Source: JBBQNY01 sp038330365 (GTDB lineage Bacteria > Pseudomonadota > Gammaproteobacteria > Xanthomonadales > Ahniellaceae). From it: 25,663 nucleotides of DNA. Positions 8,043 through 15,711 of the stretch are shown here, piece by piece (position 1 is the stretch's first letter; each line of letters starts with the position of its first letter). The notes below the pieces were generated by a model. The model saw only the letters and a list, made by a program, of their open reading frames with translations, did no database searches and was not told where the DNA came from. The position numbers and the translations under genes were made by a program. The DNA lies in the NCBI GenBank assembly GCA_038330365.1, contig JBBQNY010000028.1, forward strand, positions 1 to 25,663. The letters run 5' to 3'.

Positions 8043-8845
8043 TCCACGTCGAAGTCGTCGGCAGCGGCCCGCCGCTGGTGCTGGTGCATGGCTGGGCCAT
8101 GCACGGGGGCATCTTCACGCCGCTGGTACGGGCGCTCGCCGGTACGCGCACGTTGCACGTGGTCGATCTGCCCGGACACGGATTCAGTGGCTGGCGCAGC
8201 GTGCCGGGCGATGTGGCGGAAGTCGATGACAGCCCGGCGTTCGAGGAGTTGCAGGACTGGGCGCAACAGTTGCTGGCTGCGGTGCCCGCCGCGCCGTGGC
8301 TCGGCTGGTCGCTCGGGGGGCTGGTGGCGCTCGCTGCGGCGCTGGCGCAACCTGCTCGCGTGCCGGGCGTGGTGGCGGTGGCAACGACGCCGCGGTTCAC
8401 GCGCGCGCACGACTGGCCCTGCGCGATGGAGGCCTCGATGCTGGCCGCATTCGCCTCCGGTCTGGAGTCCGATGCCGAGAGCACGGTCGCACGATTCCTC
8501 GCGCTTGAGGCGCAGGGAAGCTCGAATCTCCGGGATACGCTGCGCGGCCTGCGCGAGCAGCTGAAAGTGCGTCCGCGGGCGCAGCGCTGCGCGCTCCGAG
8601 CCGGCTTGCAGCTGCTGGGCGAGATCGACCTCAGAGCAGCCCTGCCCTCACTGTCCGTACCAACCTTGTGGATCGGTGGCCGACGCGATCGGCTGGTCCC
8701 ATCCGCGGCATTGTCCGCAGCTGCCGGCCGCGCACCCGATGCCAGTTCAACGATCCTGGCGCAGTCGGGCCATGCGCCGTTTCTCACCGAGACCAATGCC
8801 TTGGTCGCCGCGGTACTGGAATGGCTGCAGGCGTGGAAGCTGTGA
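8039..8845 (+). CDS. bioH: pimeloyl-ACP methyl ester carboxylesterase
   Basis: Alpha/beta hydrolase that removes the methyl ester from pimeloyl-ACP methyl ester, ending the BioC-BioH route to the pimeloyl chain. From the GTG chosen it is 268 residues (E. coli 256). The triad is visible: Ser91 in GWSLGG, Asp217 in GGRRDRLVP and His245 in QSGHAPFL. LVLVHGWAMHGG is the oxyanion-hole segment typical of BioH. The start was chosen because the GTG overlaps the bioF stop (GTGA) and gives MIHVEVVGSGPPLVLVHGW, matching the family N-terminus. An in-frame GTG at 8003 would add 12 residues inside bioF. It is followed 10 bases later by bioC, its pathway partner. Confidence 0.93.
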   Translation: MIHVEVVGSGPPLVLVHGWAMHGGIFTPLVRALAGTRTLHVVDLPGHGFSGWRSVPGDVAEVDDSPAFEELQDWAQQLLAAVPAAPWLGWSLGGLVALAAALAQPARVPGVVAVATTPRFTRAHDWPCAMEASMLAAFASGLESDAESTVARFLALEAQGSSNLRDTLRGLREQLKVRPRAQRCALRAGLQLLGEIDLRAALPSLSVPTLWIGGRRDRLVPSAALSAAAGRAPDASSTILAQSGHAPFLTETNALVAAVLEWLQAWKL

Positions 8846-8855
8846 GCTGCAGGCG

Positions 8856-9743
8856 ATGATTCCTCGCTTCGATGCGCACGCTGTGCGCCGCGCGTTTTCG
8901 CGGGCTGCACCGCGCTATTCCCGAATGGCGAACCTGCAAGGGGAAGTCGAGGCGGAGCTGCTTGAGCAACTGGAGCTGGAACCTGCCGGCTTCGCGCCGG
9001 ACGTCGTACTCGACGTGGGTAGTGGTCCCGGAATCGCGTCCGCGGCACTGCGTCGGCGCTTTCCAGCTGCACGGGTGCTGGCACTCGATCAGGCATTGGC
9101 CATGCTGCGCGAAGTGCGGCGCAATGCGCGCTGGTGGCGGCGACCGAGTCCGCTCGCAGCCGACGCGCGCGCGCTGCCGCTGCGGGAGTCGAGCGTCGAC
9201 CTGATCTTCTCCAGCCTGTGCCTGCAATGGCTGGGCGAACTGCCGCCCGTATTCGACGAATGGCGCCGCGTGCTGCGTCCCGGTGGCGTGGTGCTGGCCT
9301 CGACTTTCGGTCGCGACACCCTGATGGAACTGCGCGATGCCTTTGCGCTTGCGGATCCCGGGTCGCCGCACGTCAATGCCTTCGACGACATCGCGCGCAT
9401 CGGCGATGCGCTGGTGGCGGCCGGATTTTGCGACCCCGTGCTGCAGCGCGAGATCCGCGTCGCCGAGTATTCCCAGGTCATGACCCTCATGCGCGAGCTG
9501 CGCAACTTGGGTGCGGGTAACGCCATGTCGCACCGTCGTCGTGGTCTCACGGGGAAACAGATGCTGCGCGACATGACCGCTGCCTACGAGCCGCTTCGAC
9601 GAGAAGGTTTCTTGCCGGCTACCTGGGAGATCATCACGCTGCGCGCGTTCGCTCCGCCCGCCGGCGCGCCTCGCAGCGAGGGCGGAGCGCGCATCGCCAG
9701 CGTCCCTCTGGAGCAGATTCCGATCCGGCGTCGCACGCGTTGA
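8856..9743 (+). CDS. bioC: malonyl-ACP O-methyltransferase
   Basis: SAM-dependent methyltransferase that caps malonyl-ACP so that fatty-acid synthesis can build the pimeloyl chain. It has 295 residues, longer than E. coli BioC (251) but usual for Pseudomonas-like forms. The N-terminal RRAFSRAAPRYSRMANLQ matches the family's 'FxxAAxxYdxxAxLQ' opening. Motif I is DVGSGPG (residues 53-59). DLIFSSLCLQWLGELPPVFDEWRRVLRPGG and the TLMRELRNLGAGNAMSHRRRGL segment are typical of BioC. The ATG chosen sits just after GCAGG. The frame is open further upstream, but that part overlaps bioH. Last gene of the operon; its 3' end is 27 bases from the convergent mnmG. Confidence 0.94.
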   Translation: MIPRFDAHAVRRAFSRAAPRYSRMANLQGEVEAELLEQLELEPAGFAPDVVLDVGSGPGIASAALRRRFPAARVLALDQALAMLREVRRNARWWRRPSPLAADARALPLRESSVDLIFSSLCLQWLGELPPVFDEWRRVLRPGGVVLASTFGRDTLMELRDAFALADPGSPHVNAFDDIARIGDALVAAGFCDPVLQREIRVAEYSQVMTLMRELRNLGAGNAMSHRRRGLTGKQMLRDMTAAYEPLRREGFLPATWEIITLRAFAPPAGAPRSEGGARIASVPLEQIPIRRRTR

Positions 9744-9770
9744 GCAGAGCGCAAGTCTGCGCGCAGCCCG

Positions 9771-11672
9771 TCAGCCGGTGGCCTCCAGGGAGCCCCGACG
9801 CCCGCGGCGTGACAGGTGCACCAGCAGCAGCGAAATGGCGGCCGGAGTCACGCCGCTGATGCGCTGCGCCTGTGCGATCGAACCCGGTCGCACCGTGCTG
9901 AGCCTGGCACGTACTTCGGCCGACAGGCCACGGACGCGCGCGTAGTCGAAGGCTTCGGGAATATCGGCGTCCTGCTGCCGACGCTGGCGCTCGATGTCGG
10001 CACGCTGACGTTCCAGGTACCCCGAGTAGCGCGCCTGGATGGCGACCTGCTCGGCGACGCGAGGATCCTGCACCGCCGGACCGATCCCTTCGCAGGCGAC
10101 AAGATCCGCGTACGCGACATCCGGACGACGCAGAAGATCAAGCGCACTGCCTTCGCGCGACAGCGGTAGCGCGAGTGTGGCTTCCACGCATTGCGCCAGA
10201 CGGTTGCCCGGAGCGATCCAGATCGCAGCCAGTCGCTGCTGCTCGGCCGCCACCGCGTCGCGCTTGCGCGCGAACGCACTCCAGCGCACGTCATCGACGA
10301 GCCCCAGTGCGCGGCCGGTTTCCGTCAGGCGCAAGTCGGCGTTGTCTTCGCGCAGGTGCAGCCGGTACTCGGCGCGCGACGTGAACATGCGATAGGGCTC
10401 GATCGTGCCATTGGTCGTGAGATCGTCGATCAGCACGCCCACATAGCCCTGGTCGCGGCGCGGCATCCATGGCGCCTCGTCGCGCACGGCGCGCGCGGCG
10501 TTGAGTCCGGCGACCAGACCCTGTGCCGCGGCCTCTTCGTAGCCGGTGGTGCCGTTGATCTGTCCGGCGAAGTACAGGCCCTTGATGCTCTGCGTTTCAA
10601 GCGAGGAATGCAGTGCACGCGGATCGAAATAGTCGTACTCGATGGCGTAGCCCGGACGCGTGATGCGCGCCTTCGAGAATCCGCGCATCGATCGCACCAG
10701 CGCCTGCTGCACATCGAATGGCAGCGAGGTGGAAATACCGTTTGGATAGACCTCTGTCGTATTGAGGCCTTCAGGCTCAACGAATACCTGATGCGAGTCC
10801 CGGTCGGCAAAGCGCACGACCTTGTCTTCGATCGATGGGCAGTAGCGCGGACCCACACCTTCGATGGCGCCGGTGAACAGTGGCGAGCGGTGTAGCGCTC
10901 CGCGGATGATGTCGTGCGTCTCCGCTGTGGTGTGGGAGATGTGGCACGGCACCTGGCGCGGATGCGAAGCCGCGTCACCAAGGAAAGAGAACACCGGCAC
11001 CGGAACGTCGCCCGCCTGCGGCTCGAGCACCGTGTAGTCGATGGTTCGCCCGTCGATCCGGGGCGGCGTTCCCGTCTTGAGACGCCCGACCGGCAGCGCG
11101 AGCTCGCGCAGACGCGCTGCCAGCGTTGCGGCAGGTGCTTCTCCGGCGCGGCCCGCCGCATGTTGCGCGTCACCGACGTGCACGCGACCCGCCAGGAAGG
11201 TACCCGCCGTGAGCACCACGGCACGCGCCGCAAATTCGATCCCGGTCTGCGTGCGGACGCCGATGATGCGGTCGCCTTCGAGCAGAAGATCGTCGACGGC
11301 CTGCTGAAACAAGTCCAGGTCTGGCTGGTGTTCCACGGCGGATCGGATGGCCGCGCGGTAGAGCTGGCGGTCGGCCTGGCAACGCGTGGCGCGCACGGCC
11401 GGGCCCTTGCTGGCGTTGAGTGTGCGCCACTGGATGCCGGCCACGTCGGCCGCCCGCGCCATCACACCACCGAGCGCGTCGATCTCGCGCACGAGATGGC
11501 CTTTGCCGATGCCACCGATGGCGGGGTTGCAGCTCATCGCGCCAATGGTGTCGATGCTGTGCGTGAGCAGCAGGGTGCGTGCACCGCTGCGTGCGCTGGC
11601 GAGTGCAGCCTCGGTGCCCGCATGACCTCCGCCAATCACGATGACGTCGTAACGATTCACGAGCTTTTCCAT
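9771..11672 (-). CDS. mnmG: tRNA uridine-5-carboxymethylaminomethyl modification enzyme MnmG (GidA)
   Basis: FAD-binding partner of MnmE (TrmE). Together they place the carboxymethylaminomethyl group on U34 of certain tRNAs in the cytosol. The protein is 633 residues (E. coli 629). The dinucleotide-binding loop GGGHAG is at residues 14-19, followed by the GidA signatures MSCNPAIGGIGKGHLVREIDALGG and RLKTGTPPRIDGRTIDY. Others visible are YCPSIEDKVVRF, GLYFAGQINGTTGYEEAAAQG and the C-terminal YSGYLERQ-D-ER region. Start and stop are unambiguous. It is convergent with bioC. Upstream are a REP-like palindrome and the terminator of a probable small RNA, so mnmG should have its own promoter within about 200 bases. 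No mnmE, rsmG or parA neighbours are present. Confidence 0.97.
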   Translation of the reverse strand: MEKLVNRYDVIVIGGGHAGTEAALASARSGARTLLLTHSIDTIGAMSCNPAIGGIGKGHLVREIDALGGVMARAADVAGIQWRTLNASKGPAVRATRCQADRQLYRAAIRSAVEHQPDLDLFQQAVDDLLLEGDRIIGVRTQTGIEFAARAVVLTAGTFLAGRVHVGDAQHAAGRAGEAPAATLAARLRELALPVGRLKTGTPPRIDGRTIDYTVLEPQAGDVPVPVFSFLGDAASHPRQVPCHISHTTAETHDIIRGALHRSPLFTGAIEGVGPRYCPSIEDKVVRFADRDSHQVFVEPEGLNTTEVYPNGISTSLPFDVQQALVRSMRGFSKARITRPGYAIEYDYFDPRALHSSLETQSIKGLYFAGQINGTTGYEEAAAQGLVAGLNAARAVRDEAPWMPRRDQGYVGVLIDDLTTNGTIEPYRMFTSRAEYRLHLREDNADLRLTETGRALGLVDDVRWSAFARKRDAVAAEQQRLAAIWIAPGNRLAQCVEATLALPLSREGSALDLLRRPDVAYADLVACEGIGPAVQDPRVAEQVAIQARYSGYLERQRADIERQRRQQDADIPEAFDYARVRGLSAEVRARLSTVRPGSIAQAQRISGVTPAAISLLLVHLSRRGRRGSLEATG

Positions 11673-11744
11673 CTATGCCGTCGCACCTGCGTGGCCGCGC
11701 AGTGTAATCCCGCGCGCCTGCAGCACCGCATGACGAATTCTCCT

Positions 11745-11831
11745 GCAGGAGCGCGCTCGCGCGCGCAGGCGGCATCGGTGGCCTTGCCGCGCGCCCCACC
11801 ATGTCGCCATCGCGCGCCAGCGCGCTCCTAC
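11745..11831. repeat. REP-like palindrome with diverged loop
   Basis: The left arm GCAGGAGCGCGCTCGCGCGC pairs with the right arm GCGCGCCAGCGCGCTCCTAC across about 40 bases. The outer arms are those of the repeats at 17621 and 24057, but the loop differs, so this is an older or different subtype. It lies between mnmG and the terminator of the small RNA candidate. Confidence 0.75.
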
Positions 11832-11881
11832 AGAAAGCTCGGGCGTGCCCGACCACAGGAGACCGTTCGGATGCATCGTGC

Positions 11882-11911
11882 AAAAAAAACGGGACGCCTG
11901 CGCGTCCCGTT
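11882..11911 (-). terminator. strong rho-independent terminator (minus strand)
   Basis: On the minus strand a perfect 10-bp stem AACGGGACGC / GCGTCCCGTT with loop GCAG is followed by an uninterrupted T run (A run at 11882-11889 on the plus strand, whose last two bases belong to the stem). The direction excludes mnmG, which starts further left. It must end a transcript coming from positions above 11912: the small RNA candidate, read-through from the Tyr-rich lipoprotein gene, or both. Confidence 0.9.
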
Positions 11912-12040
11912 CTGTGTTGCTTGCCGTCTCCGCGGTGGCCGCGTCGGCAGTTTTAGAATCTGATGCCCGGTAGACCTTTCGGGAACAGGGGGGAATCCAA
12001 GAGGGCTAGAGTTCCGGGCACCAGAAGACGTTGAATGTTG
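11882..12040 (-). ncRNA. putative small RNA, about 160 nt, family not recognised
   Basis: A perfect TATAAT (12047-12052, minus strand) predicts a start near 12040, and a strong terminator ends the unit near 11882. No convincing ORF lies between. The predicted RNA has a closing helix GGCCGC / GCGGCC near its ends. Inside, an 11-bp helix CTGGTGCCCGG / CCGGGCATCAG (one G-U pair) encloses a loop of about 43 bases. The long hairpin with an internal bubble recalls 6S RNA in outline, but I could not match its sequence to 6S, tmRNA, 4.5S or RNase P RNA. The alternative is a long 3' UTR of the lipoprotein gene that ends at 12172. Confidence 0.55.
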
Positions 12041-12046
12041 CGGCCG

Positions 12047-12052
12047 ATTATA
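12047..12052 (-). promoter_or_regulatory. -10 box of the small RNA candidate
   Basis: Perfect TATAAT on the minus strand in an otherwise GC-rich context. No good -35 hexamer lies at 16-18 bases (the best is roughly CAGGTC), and there is no extended -10. The promoter would therefore depend on an activator or mainly on the -10 element. Confidence 0.5.
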
Positions 12053-12171
12053 CGAATGCAACCCTGCTGAGACCTGACTGCGGCGTACGAATCGGGACAC
12101 ATTTCGACACCGCTCTCAAATTGTTTCGACTGCATCACGCTATCGCCCCCATTTGCGGCGTGCGCTGCCTG

Positions 12172-13194
12172 CTATTCCTCTGCGTCGCGACTCCTGGGCG
12201 ACGAGGAAGAGCGCACTTCGGATTGGCTGCCGCGCGACTCGGCACGGGGGGCGACGGAACTCGAAGCACCGCGGTTGGGAGCCGGCGCGTAGGACCGCTG
12301 CGGAGCCATCGAACTCGAATTGTCGCGCCCACGCGGCGAACCGCGGTTCATTTCGGCGCGATTCGCCTGTTCGCCGGCGCGCCAGGTTTGCACGGGCGGC
12401 GTGCGTGGCAGCGACTGTTGCTCGCCGCGTTGATAGCTGCGCGCCCTTGTATTCGATTCGATCGGCTCCATGCGCAACTGCGGTGCGCCCGACGCGGAGC
12501 GCGAGAATCCTCCCGACGCCGCGGCGCGCGGAGACGCCATCTGCGCGTCGCGGTAATCGCTGCGCCAGCCGTTGCCCGCCGCAGACTCCCGCGAATTGTC
12601 CGGAACGCGATAGCTGCGCGGTTCGGCGTCGCGCACGCCGCGCTCGCGGGCCAGTCTGTCGGCGGTTCGACTTGCATCGTTGTCGCCGGGGCCGGACCGA
12701 TCACCCTCGTTGCGGAAGTTGCGGCGACCGTAGGAGGAATCGTCGTGTCCGCGCGTGCTGCGCCGATTGTCATGGTTCCGGTGGCCACTGCCGTAGTAGT
12801 ACGGATAGCTGCCGCGGCGATAGGAATTGCCGAACGAATAGCCGAGTCCGATGCTGAGGCCCGGACGATAGCCGTAGCCACCATAACCACCATAGGATCC
12901 ATAGCCGCCGTACCCATAGCCGGCGTAACCGTACGGGTCGTAACCGTACGAACCCGAGCCGTAGCCATAACCCGAGCCGTAGCCACCGTATCCGGAGCCG
13001 TAATAGCCGTCGTCGTAGTAGTAGCTGTAATCAGGCTGGGTGCTGTAGTAATAGTCACCGCCGTCGTTGTTGTAGCGGTAGTCATCGACGTCGCTGTAGC
13101 GCTCATAGCGCGCGTCGTCGTAGTAGCCGTACTGGGGATAGGTGGCGCAGCCGGCGAGCAGGCTGAGTGCGAGCAACGGAAGAAGGCGTTTCAT
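12172..13194 (-). CDS. Tyr/Gly-rich low-complexity lipoprotein, function unknown
   Basis: This encodes 340 residues from an ATG preceded by AGGAAC. MKRLLPLLALSLLAGC is a lipoprotein signal with lipobox LLAGC (Cys16), so the mature protein should be lipid-anchored in the envelope. Residues of about 18-115 are dominated by Tyr, Gly, Asp and Ser, with recurring GYG, YGSGYG and GYGGYGSYGG units. The rest is rich in Arg, Ser, Asn and Pro and looks disordered. No enzymatic or binding domain is recognisable. Such composition occurs in surface or matrix proteins and in phase-separating polypeptides, but a role cannot be assigned. A perfect inverted repeat (13224-13249) precedes the gene. The opposite strand is open over nearly the whole length, an artefact of the composition. 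Confidence 0.8.
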   Translation of the reverse strand: MKRLLPLLALSLLAGCATYPQYGYYDDARYERYSDVDDYRYNNDGGDYYYSTQPDYSYYYDDGYYGSGYGGYGSGYGYGSGSYGYDPYGYAGYGYGGYGSYGGYGGYGYRPGLSIGLGYSFGNSYRRGSYPYYYGSGHRNHDNRRSTRGHDDSSYGRRNFRNEGDRSGPGDNDASRTADRLARERGVRDAEPRSYRVPDNSRESAAGNGWRSDYRDAQMASPRAAASGGFSRSASGAPQLRMEPIESNTRARSYQRGEQQSLPRTPPVQTWRAGEQANRAEMNRGSPRGRDNSSSMAPQRSYAPAPNRGASSSVAPRAESRGSQSEVRSSSSPRSRDAEE

Positions 13195-13223
13195 CGGTTC
13201 GTTCCTGAGCGAAGCGGACACAT

Positions 13224-13249
13224 GGTTCACGATGCTTTCATCGTGGACC
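13224..13249 (-). promoter_or_regulatory. inverted repeat upstream of the Tyr-rich lipoprotein gene
   Basis: GGTTCACGATG (13224-13234) pairs with CATCGTGGACC (13239-13249) around CTTT: an 11-bp stem with one G-T pair. It sits 30 bases before the lipoprotein ATG in the divergent region shared with the EamA gene. It could be a 5'-UTR hairpin or a dimer-binding operator. There is no T run, so it is not a classical terminator. Confidence 0.5.
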
Positions 13250-13450
13250 CGACCCGGTGAATTACCCCTGAACTCTTCCGACATCGACTGCGACGTTGAG
13301 CAAACAGACAGTCATGTGGCGCAACTTCCCCGCGTCAGCAGCAGCCTGTCCCCGCATCAGCCATCCGGCGGCGCAAGAGCCCGCTGGTGCGAGGCGATGG
13401 TCCTCGGCTCTGCGACGCCTATACTGCGCAGCTGCAATTGGAGCCTCGGG

Positions 13451-14440
13451 ATGTCGCGTCATCAACCCAGCGATCGCTGGCGCCTCGGCCTGGCCCTTGC
13501 GCTTGTCACCACGGCCTGCTGGGCGACGCTGCCCATAGCGCTCAAGCTGGCACTCGAAGTGCTCGATCCCGTGACCCTCACCTGGGCGCGCTTCGTGTTT
13601 GCCGCGCTGGTCACCCTGGCCTGGCTCGCGGCGCGAGGACGGCTGCGCGACTTCCGTGCGCTGGGGCGCGTCGACTGGGCCCTGCTCGCGGTGGCCAGTG
13701 TCGGATTGCTCGGCAATTATCTGTTTTATCTCTTCGGCGTCGACGACACCTCGCCCGGCAACGCTCAGCTATTGATCCAGGCCGCGCCGCTGTTGATGGC
13801 GCTCGGCGCCATGATCGTTTTCGGTGAGCGCTACGTCGGTTTGCAATGGCTTGGTCTTGCCGGAGTCGTTGCCGGTCTGGCGCTGTTCGCGGGCGGCCAG
13901 TGGCGCGTCCAGACGGCAGGGTCCGCCTATGTCGCGGGCAGCGCCTGGGTGCTGCTCGCGGCGGTGGTGTGGGCCTTCTATGCACTGGCCCAGAAGCAGC
14001 TGCTGCTGCGACTTTCCGCGTTCGGCATCCTGGGTTTCATATTCGTGGTGGCAGCGATCGCACTGACTCCTTTCGCGCACCCTGCAGCGCTGCTGCAGCT
14101 CGATGCGCGGCACTGGGGCCTGCTCGCCTACTGCTCAGTCAACACACTGGTGGCCTACGGCGCTTTTGCTGCCGCGCTGGCGCACTGGCAGGCTTCGCGG
14201 GTGAGTCTGGTGCTGGCGGTGACGCCGGTGCTGACGCTGTTGTCTGCGCTGGTGGTGGCGGCATGGTGGCCCGGCCTCCTCGCGGCCGAGCGCGTTTCGA
14301 TGGCGGGATGGACCGGTGCTCTGCTGGTGGTTGCAGGGTCCGCACTGTCCTCGTTCGCACGCTCGCCTCGGCATGGGCGAGCAGTACCGCTCGCGCCAGC
14401 AACGTCCATCCCGGCACAGGTTTCCCTTTCCCGATCATGA
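13451..14440 (+). CDS. EamA/DMT-family inner-membrane transporter
   Basis: This encodes 329 residues with about ten hydrophobic helices arranged as two EamA repeats, the drug/metabolite transporter layout. The first half contains ALVTTACWATLPIALKLALEVLDPVTLTWARF, typical of helix 1-2 in EamA proteins. The second half repeats the pattern from about residue 165 (VLLAAVVWAFYALAQKQLLLRL). The C-terminal 30 residues are polar and cytoplasmic-looking. Family members export amino acids or other metabolites; the substrate cannot be read from sequence. The frame is open upstream to 13142, but that part lacks family features and overlaps the divergent promoter region. A TATACT at 13420-13425 could serve as a -10 box. 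Its stop overlaps the start of the next gene (ATGA), so the two are coupled. Confidence 0.88.
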   Translation: MSRHQPSDRWRLGLALALVTTACWATLPIALKLALEVLDPVTLTWARFVFAALVTLAWLAARGRLRDFRALGRVDWALLAVASVGLLGNYLFYLFGVDDTSPGNAQLLIQAAPLLMALGAMIVFGERYVGLQWLGLAGVVAGLALFAGGQWRVQTAGSAYVAGSAWVLLAAVVWAFYALAQKQLLLRLSAFGILGFIFVVAAIALTPFAHPAALLQLDARHWGLLAYCSVNTLVAYGAFAAALAHWQASRVSLVLAVTPVLTLLSALVVAAWWPGLLAAERVSMAGWTGALLVVAGSALSSFARSPRHGRAVPLAPATSIPAQVSLSRS

Positions 14441-15387
14441 AGACACCTGATTTTGCGGCCGTCTCGATCGCGGCCGCGCGCATTGCGCCGTGGGTGCGAC
14501 GCACCGAGGTGCTGCGCAGCACCAGTCTGGATGAGGCAGCGGGCTGTCGGATGCTGTTCAAGTGCGAAAATCTGCAGCACACCGGAGCCTTCAAGTTCCG
14601 CGGCGCCTGCAACGCCGTGTTCTCGCTCGAGGATTCAGTCGCAGCGCGCGGAATCGCGACGCAGAGTTCCGGCAATCATGGCGCGGCCATCGCGCGCGCG
14701 GCGGCATTGCGCGGCATTCCTGCAACCGTCGTGGTTCCGCACAACATCGCCCGCGTGAAGCGCGATGCGGTGGCGCGACACGGGGCGCACATCGTGGAGT
14801 GCGAAGCGACGATGGCCGCGCGCAATGCGGCCATGGCCCGGGTCGTGGAGGAATCAGGCGCGACGCCGGTGCATCCCTTCGACGATGCGCGCGTGATCGC
14901 GGGGCAAGGCACCGCCATGCTCGAGTTCCTTGAGCAATGCGAGGCGGCGCTGGATGTCGTCATCGCGCCTGTGTCCGGTGGCGGATTGCTGTCGGGAACG
15001 GCGCTGGCGGCGCATGGCCGCCACCCGGGCATCTCGGTGTGGGGCGGCGAGCCCGCGAGCGCTGCCGATGCACAGGCGTCGCTGGCTCAGGGGCGGCGGA
15101 TCACCGACTGGCCGATCAGCACCATCTGCGATGGCCTGCGTGCGACGCTCGGCGAGTTGCCCTTCGCGATCCTGAGTGCGCACGCTGCGGGTATCGCGAC
15201 GGCGAGCGAATCTGAGATCGTCGCGGCCATGCGCCTGATCTTCGAGCGGCTGAAACTCGTGGTCGAACCCTCGGCAGCGGTGCCACTCGCGGCGATTCTC
15301 GCCAACCCCGAGCCTTTTGCCGGCAAGCGCGTCGGCGTGATCCTGAGTGGCGGCAACCTGGATCTCGACTCCCTGCCCTGGCAGTAG
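14437..15387 (+). CDS. PLP-dependent serine/threonine dehydratase or serine racemase-like enzyme
   Basis: This fold-type II PLP enzyme of 316 residues is the size of serine racemases and catabolic threonine dehydratases (about 320-330). It lacks the C-terminal ACT-like regulatory domain of biosynthetic IlvA. Lys53 in AFKFRGA should bind PLP. SSGNHG (77-82) is the substrate loop, SGGGLLSG (180-187) corresponds to the PLP phosphate-binding Gly-rich loop, and LSGGN lies near residue 304. The ATG overlaps the stop of the EamA gene. Likely reactions are deamination of L-Ser or L-Thr to pyruvate or 2-oxobutyrate, or Ser racemisation; sequence alone does not decide. Pairing with an exporter suggests amino-acid homeostasis. 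The dispersed repeat begins directly after the stop codon. Confidence 0.85.
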   Translation: MKTPDFAAVSIAAARIAPWVRRTEVLRSTSLDEAAGCRMLFKCENLQHTGAFKFRGACNAVFSLEDSVAARGIATQSSGNHGAAIARAAALRGIPATVVVPHNIARVKRDAVARHGAHIVECEATMAARNAAMARVVEESGATPVHPFDDARVIAGQGTAMLEFLEQCEAALDVVIAPVSGGGLLSGTALAAHGRHPGISVWGGEPASAADAQASLAQGRRITDWPISTICDGLRATLGELPFAILSAHAAGIATASESEIVAAMRLIFERLKLVVEPSAAVPLAAILANPEPFAGKRVGVILSGGNLDLDSLPWQ

Positions 15388-15504
15388 GAGCGTCCACCCC
15401 GACTCTGTCCGCGCGCTGTCGCGCAGCAAACAGGTTGCGGACATGCAGACACCCGGCCTTGAGGCAGGCGTGCGTCCCTGCGGCGGTTGTCCGGCCGGGC
15501 GTTC
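15388..15504 (+). repeat. dispersed ~120-bp intergenic repeat, copy 2 (after the dehydratase gene)
   Basis: This is the same element as 4845-4968 (minus), in the sense orientation of the upstream gene and starting with the base after its stop codon. Compared with copy 1 it lacks about 8 bases in the middle and has scattered substitutions. The rest of this 300-base gap holds two hairpins (15513-15529 and 15568-15589) and no gene. Confidence 0.75.
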
Positions 15505-15512
15505 GAGCCAGC

Positions 15513-15529
15513 GCGCGGCAATGCCGCGC
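15513..15529. repeat. short perfect palindrome
   Basis: GCGCGGCA-A-TGCCGCGC: two 8-base arms that are exact reverse complements around one base. It directly follows the dispersed repeat. No T run follows. Confidence 0.6.
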
Positions 15530-15567
15530 AAGCACTGTCTCGAACCCTCACCCGTCGCTGCGCGCCA

Positions 15568-15589
15568 CCCTCTCCCGCGGGGGAGAGGG
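15568..15589. repeat. CCCTCTCCC/GGGAGAGGG hairpin
   Basis: A perfect 9-bp stem CCCTCTCCC / GGGAGAGGG with loop GCGG. Similar purine/pyrimidine palindromes are common between genes in GC-rich proteobacteria. It could weaken read-through from the dehydratase gene or protect its mRNA 3' end, but has no U tract. Confidence 0.7.
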
Positions 15590-15711
15590 GGAAAAGCTGG
15601 CGCTGCGCTTGATTCGTGACGGTGGCGAGAGAGGAGCAAAAGCACAGCGCGACGGCCCGCTGGAGGGCGACGTGACAGGCGCTGCACACGCCGGCGAGTA
15701 GGATGAAGCGC

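Noticed and set aside
9744..9770. Bidirectional terminator between bioC and mnmG
   Set aside because: Only a 5-bp stem (GCGCA/TGCGC) and no T run on either strand.
11960..12040. tRNA gene suggested by a 7-bp acceptor-like pairing (TGCCCGG/CCGGGCA)
   Set aside because: No anticodon arm, T-loop or D-loop consensus between the arms, and the enclosed stretch is too short for a tRNA.
12031..13260. Long plus-strand frame with hydrophobic Val/Ala/Ile stretches opposite the Tyr-rich lipoprotein
   Set aside because: The hydrophobic runs arise because Tyr and Gly codons read antisense as Val/Ile/Thr/Ala; the minus-strand frame has a signal peptide, lipobox and ribosome site.
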